From Peromyscus leucopus (Eukaryota > Chordata > Mammalia > Rodentia > Cricetidae): DNA of 64,000 nt. The notes beneath the pieces are model-generated. The model was not told the DNA's origin and made no database searches. It saw only the letters and a list, made by a program, of their open reading frames with translations. Made by a program: the position numbers and the translations under genes. The stretch covers positions 68,714,982 to 68,778,981 of the forward strand of contig NC_051067.1 of NCBI RefSeq assembly GCF_004664715.2. The letters are read 5' to 3'. Shown here piece by piece: positions 62,935 through 64,000 of this stretch (positions within the stretch are counted from its first letter, which is position 1; every line of letters starts with the position of its first letter).

Positions 62935-64000
62935 TGATAGATTTTAGGAGTCCTTGATGTTAGAATAATAGAAATACTCAAAGAGAAGTGGGACTGATAC
63001 CCGCTGAAAGTATGTTTTTAGAGTCAGGCAAACTAGAAAAGAAGCTCAGAATTAAATTGTCTTGGTGGAGAACATGACATGTCCTGAGAGTATGAATAAG
63101 TGAGAGGCCGAGATCATGATGCAGAGCAAGATGACCAGAAGCCCTGCTTCATCCAATTCTTTGCACATTTGAGAGCTGTGTCTTGTTGCTTGGCTTTTTG
63201 CTGGTCCGATTCAAACATTTATCGTCTTGGATAAGTTACCCATGTTGGGGTGGAATGCTAAATGCTATACTTCTCAAAACTACTCTCAAAATTTTAAGGC
63301 AAAACAGAGATTATTTTCAAGCAAATGAAACAATGAATTTGTTATCAGAGACTCCCATTAAAGGAAACTTTACTAAAAAGAGAAAATTTAGATGGAAGTA
63401 AGCAATTGTGTTAGTGTGTGAATTGCTGACAGATAGGTAATGTGAATGGATACAAGCGAATACTGACTCTATGCAACAATCTTTTGAGATTTAAAACAAA
63501 CATGTAATTTCCATTTTAAAATATTTTAAATTAGTAAACCCCCCCCCGACAAAATGGAAATCTTTGTATAACATTTGTATTCTAAATGTTTCATAAAAAT
63601 AGCAAAAATTGCAAACAAACCTCCCAGAACTCTGTCTGTAACATAGTGTAATGCTTGAAACAGCCCCTGAGTGGTGGCAGATGCTCTTTCTTCCAATTTC
63701 TTGCCCCATTCCAACCCATGTTCTTTCAGTTTTGCAATCAACTTGAAAACCAAAATCCATGTTTTCTCAACTGAAAATAACAACCAGCTAACCAAACAAA
63801 ACATAGAAACAAAAACCCCTACCAGCTTGGTGGACACTGATAACAAGGGAGGTTTAGATCTTCTCTGACATGCTGTCATAGAATACCAACTTTGTTAGCC
63901 TGCTGAGAAGTTCCCTTGGAGTAGACATAAATGAAGTAAATACCACAGTAAGAGGGGTAATCAAAACTCAAAACTTAGGCCATTGGTAAGACAAATAAAC
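62935..64000. other. Unique intron sequence to the window end
   Basis: No exon or clear repeat was seen. A C-run lies at 63540-63547. The minus-strand open frames of 89 and 117 codons at 63491-63879 overlap each other and show no protein signature. Confidence 0.5.

Noticed and set aside
63526..63879. 117-codon open frame on the - strand
   Set aside because: No signature or splice support, and it overlaps other equally featureless frames in intron sequence.

Overview
This window is nuclear DNA of a rodent. It is AT-rich and intron-like, full of B1, B2, B3, B4 and ID-type SINEs, L1 3' ends, MaLR/ORR1-like LTRs, class II (ERVK-like) LTRs and (CA)n/(GT)n microsatellites. The B1 sequences and several LTR families look more like those of cricetid rodents (hamster, vole, deer mouse) than like mouse or rat; that is inference from memory, not a search.

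One protein-coding gene can be supported. Three exons on the + strand (23875-23962, 45842-46018, 48892-49054) join with compatible phases (0-1, 1-1, 1-2). They encode, in order, the end of a MAM domain, a proline-rich linker plus a complete six-cysteine LDL-receptor class A domain, and the start of the next MAM domain. This architecture and the residues fit the middle of MALRD1 (MAM and LDL receptor class A domain-containing protein 1, also called Diet1). Everything else is taken to be intron of this gene, because no other gene and no gene end is visible.

Layout: 1-23874 is the upstream intron, with LTRs stacked at 13.1-15.5 kb, an L1-like GC-rich block at 5.2-6.3 kb, and a microsatellite and a B4 SINE just before the first exon. 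The 21.9-kb intron 23963-45841 holds a decayed minus-strand class II endogenous retrovirus (about 25.65-29.25 kb) with a gag remnant, two LTRs, a Lys-type primer site and a polypurine tract. It also holds an LTR inserted in an L1 (33.57-34.10 kb) and a TG...CA element carrying B1-derived modules (40.38-40.87 kb). The 2.9-kb intron 46019-48891 contains a local duplication directly behind the LDLa exon. The last intron (49055-end) holds more LTRs, L1 3' ends and a young B1 with a clean target-site duplication.

I found no operon, RNA gene cluster, CRISPR array or novel multi-gene system. The items most worth checking are a tandem in-frame splice-acceptor pair at the first exon, the duplication beside the LDLa exon, the B1-containing TG...CA elements with 6-bp target duplications, and the minus-strand bias of intronic retroviral LTRs.
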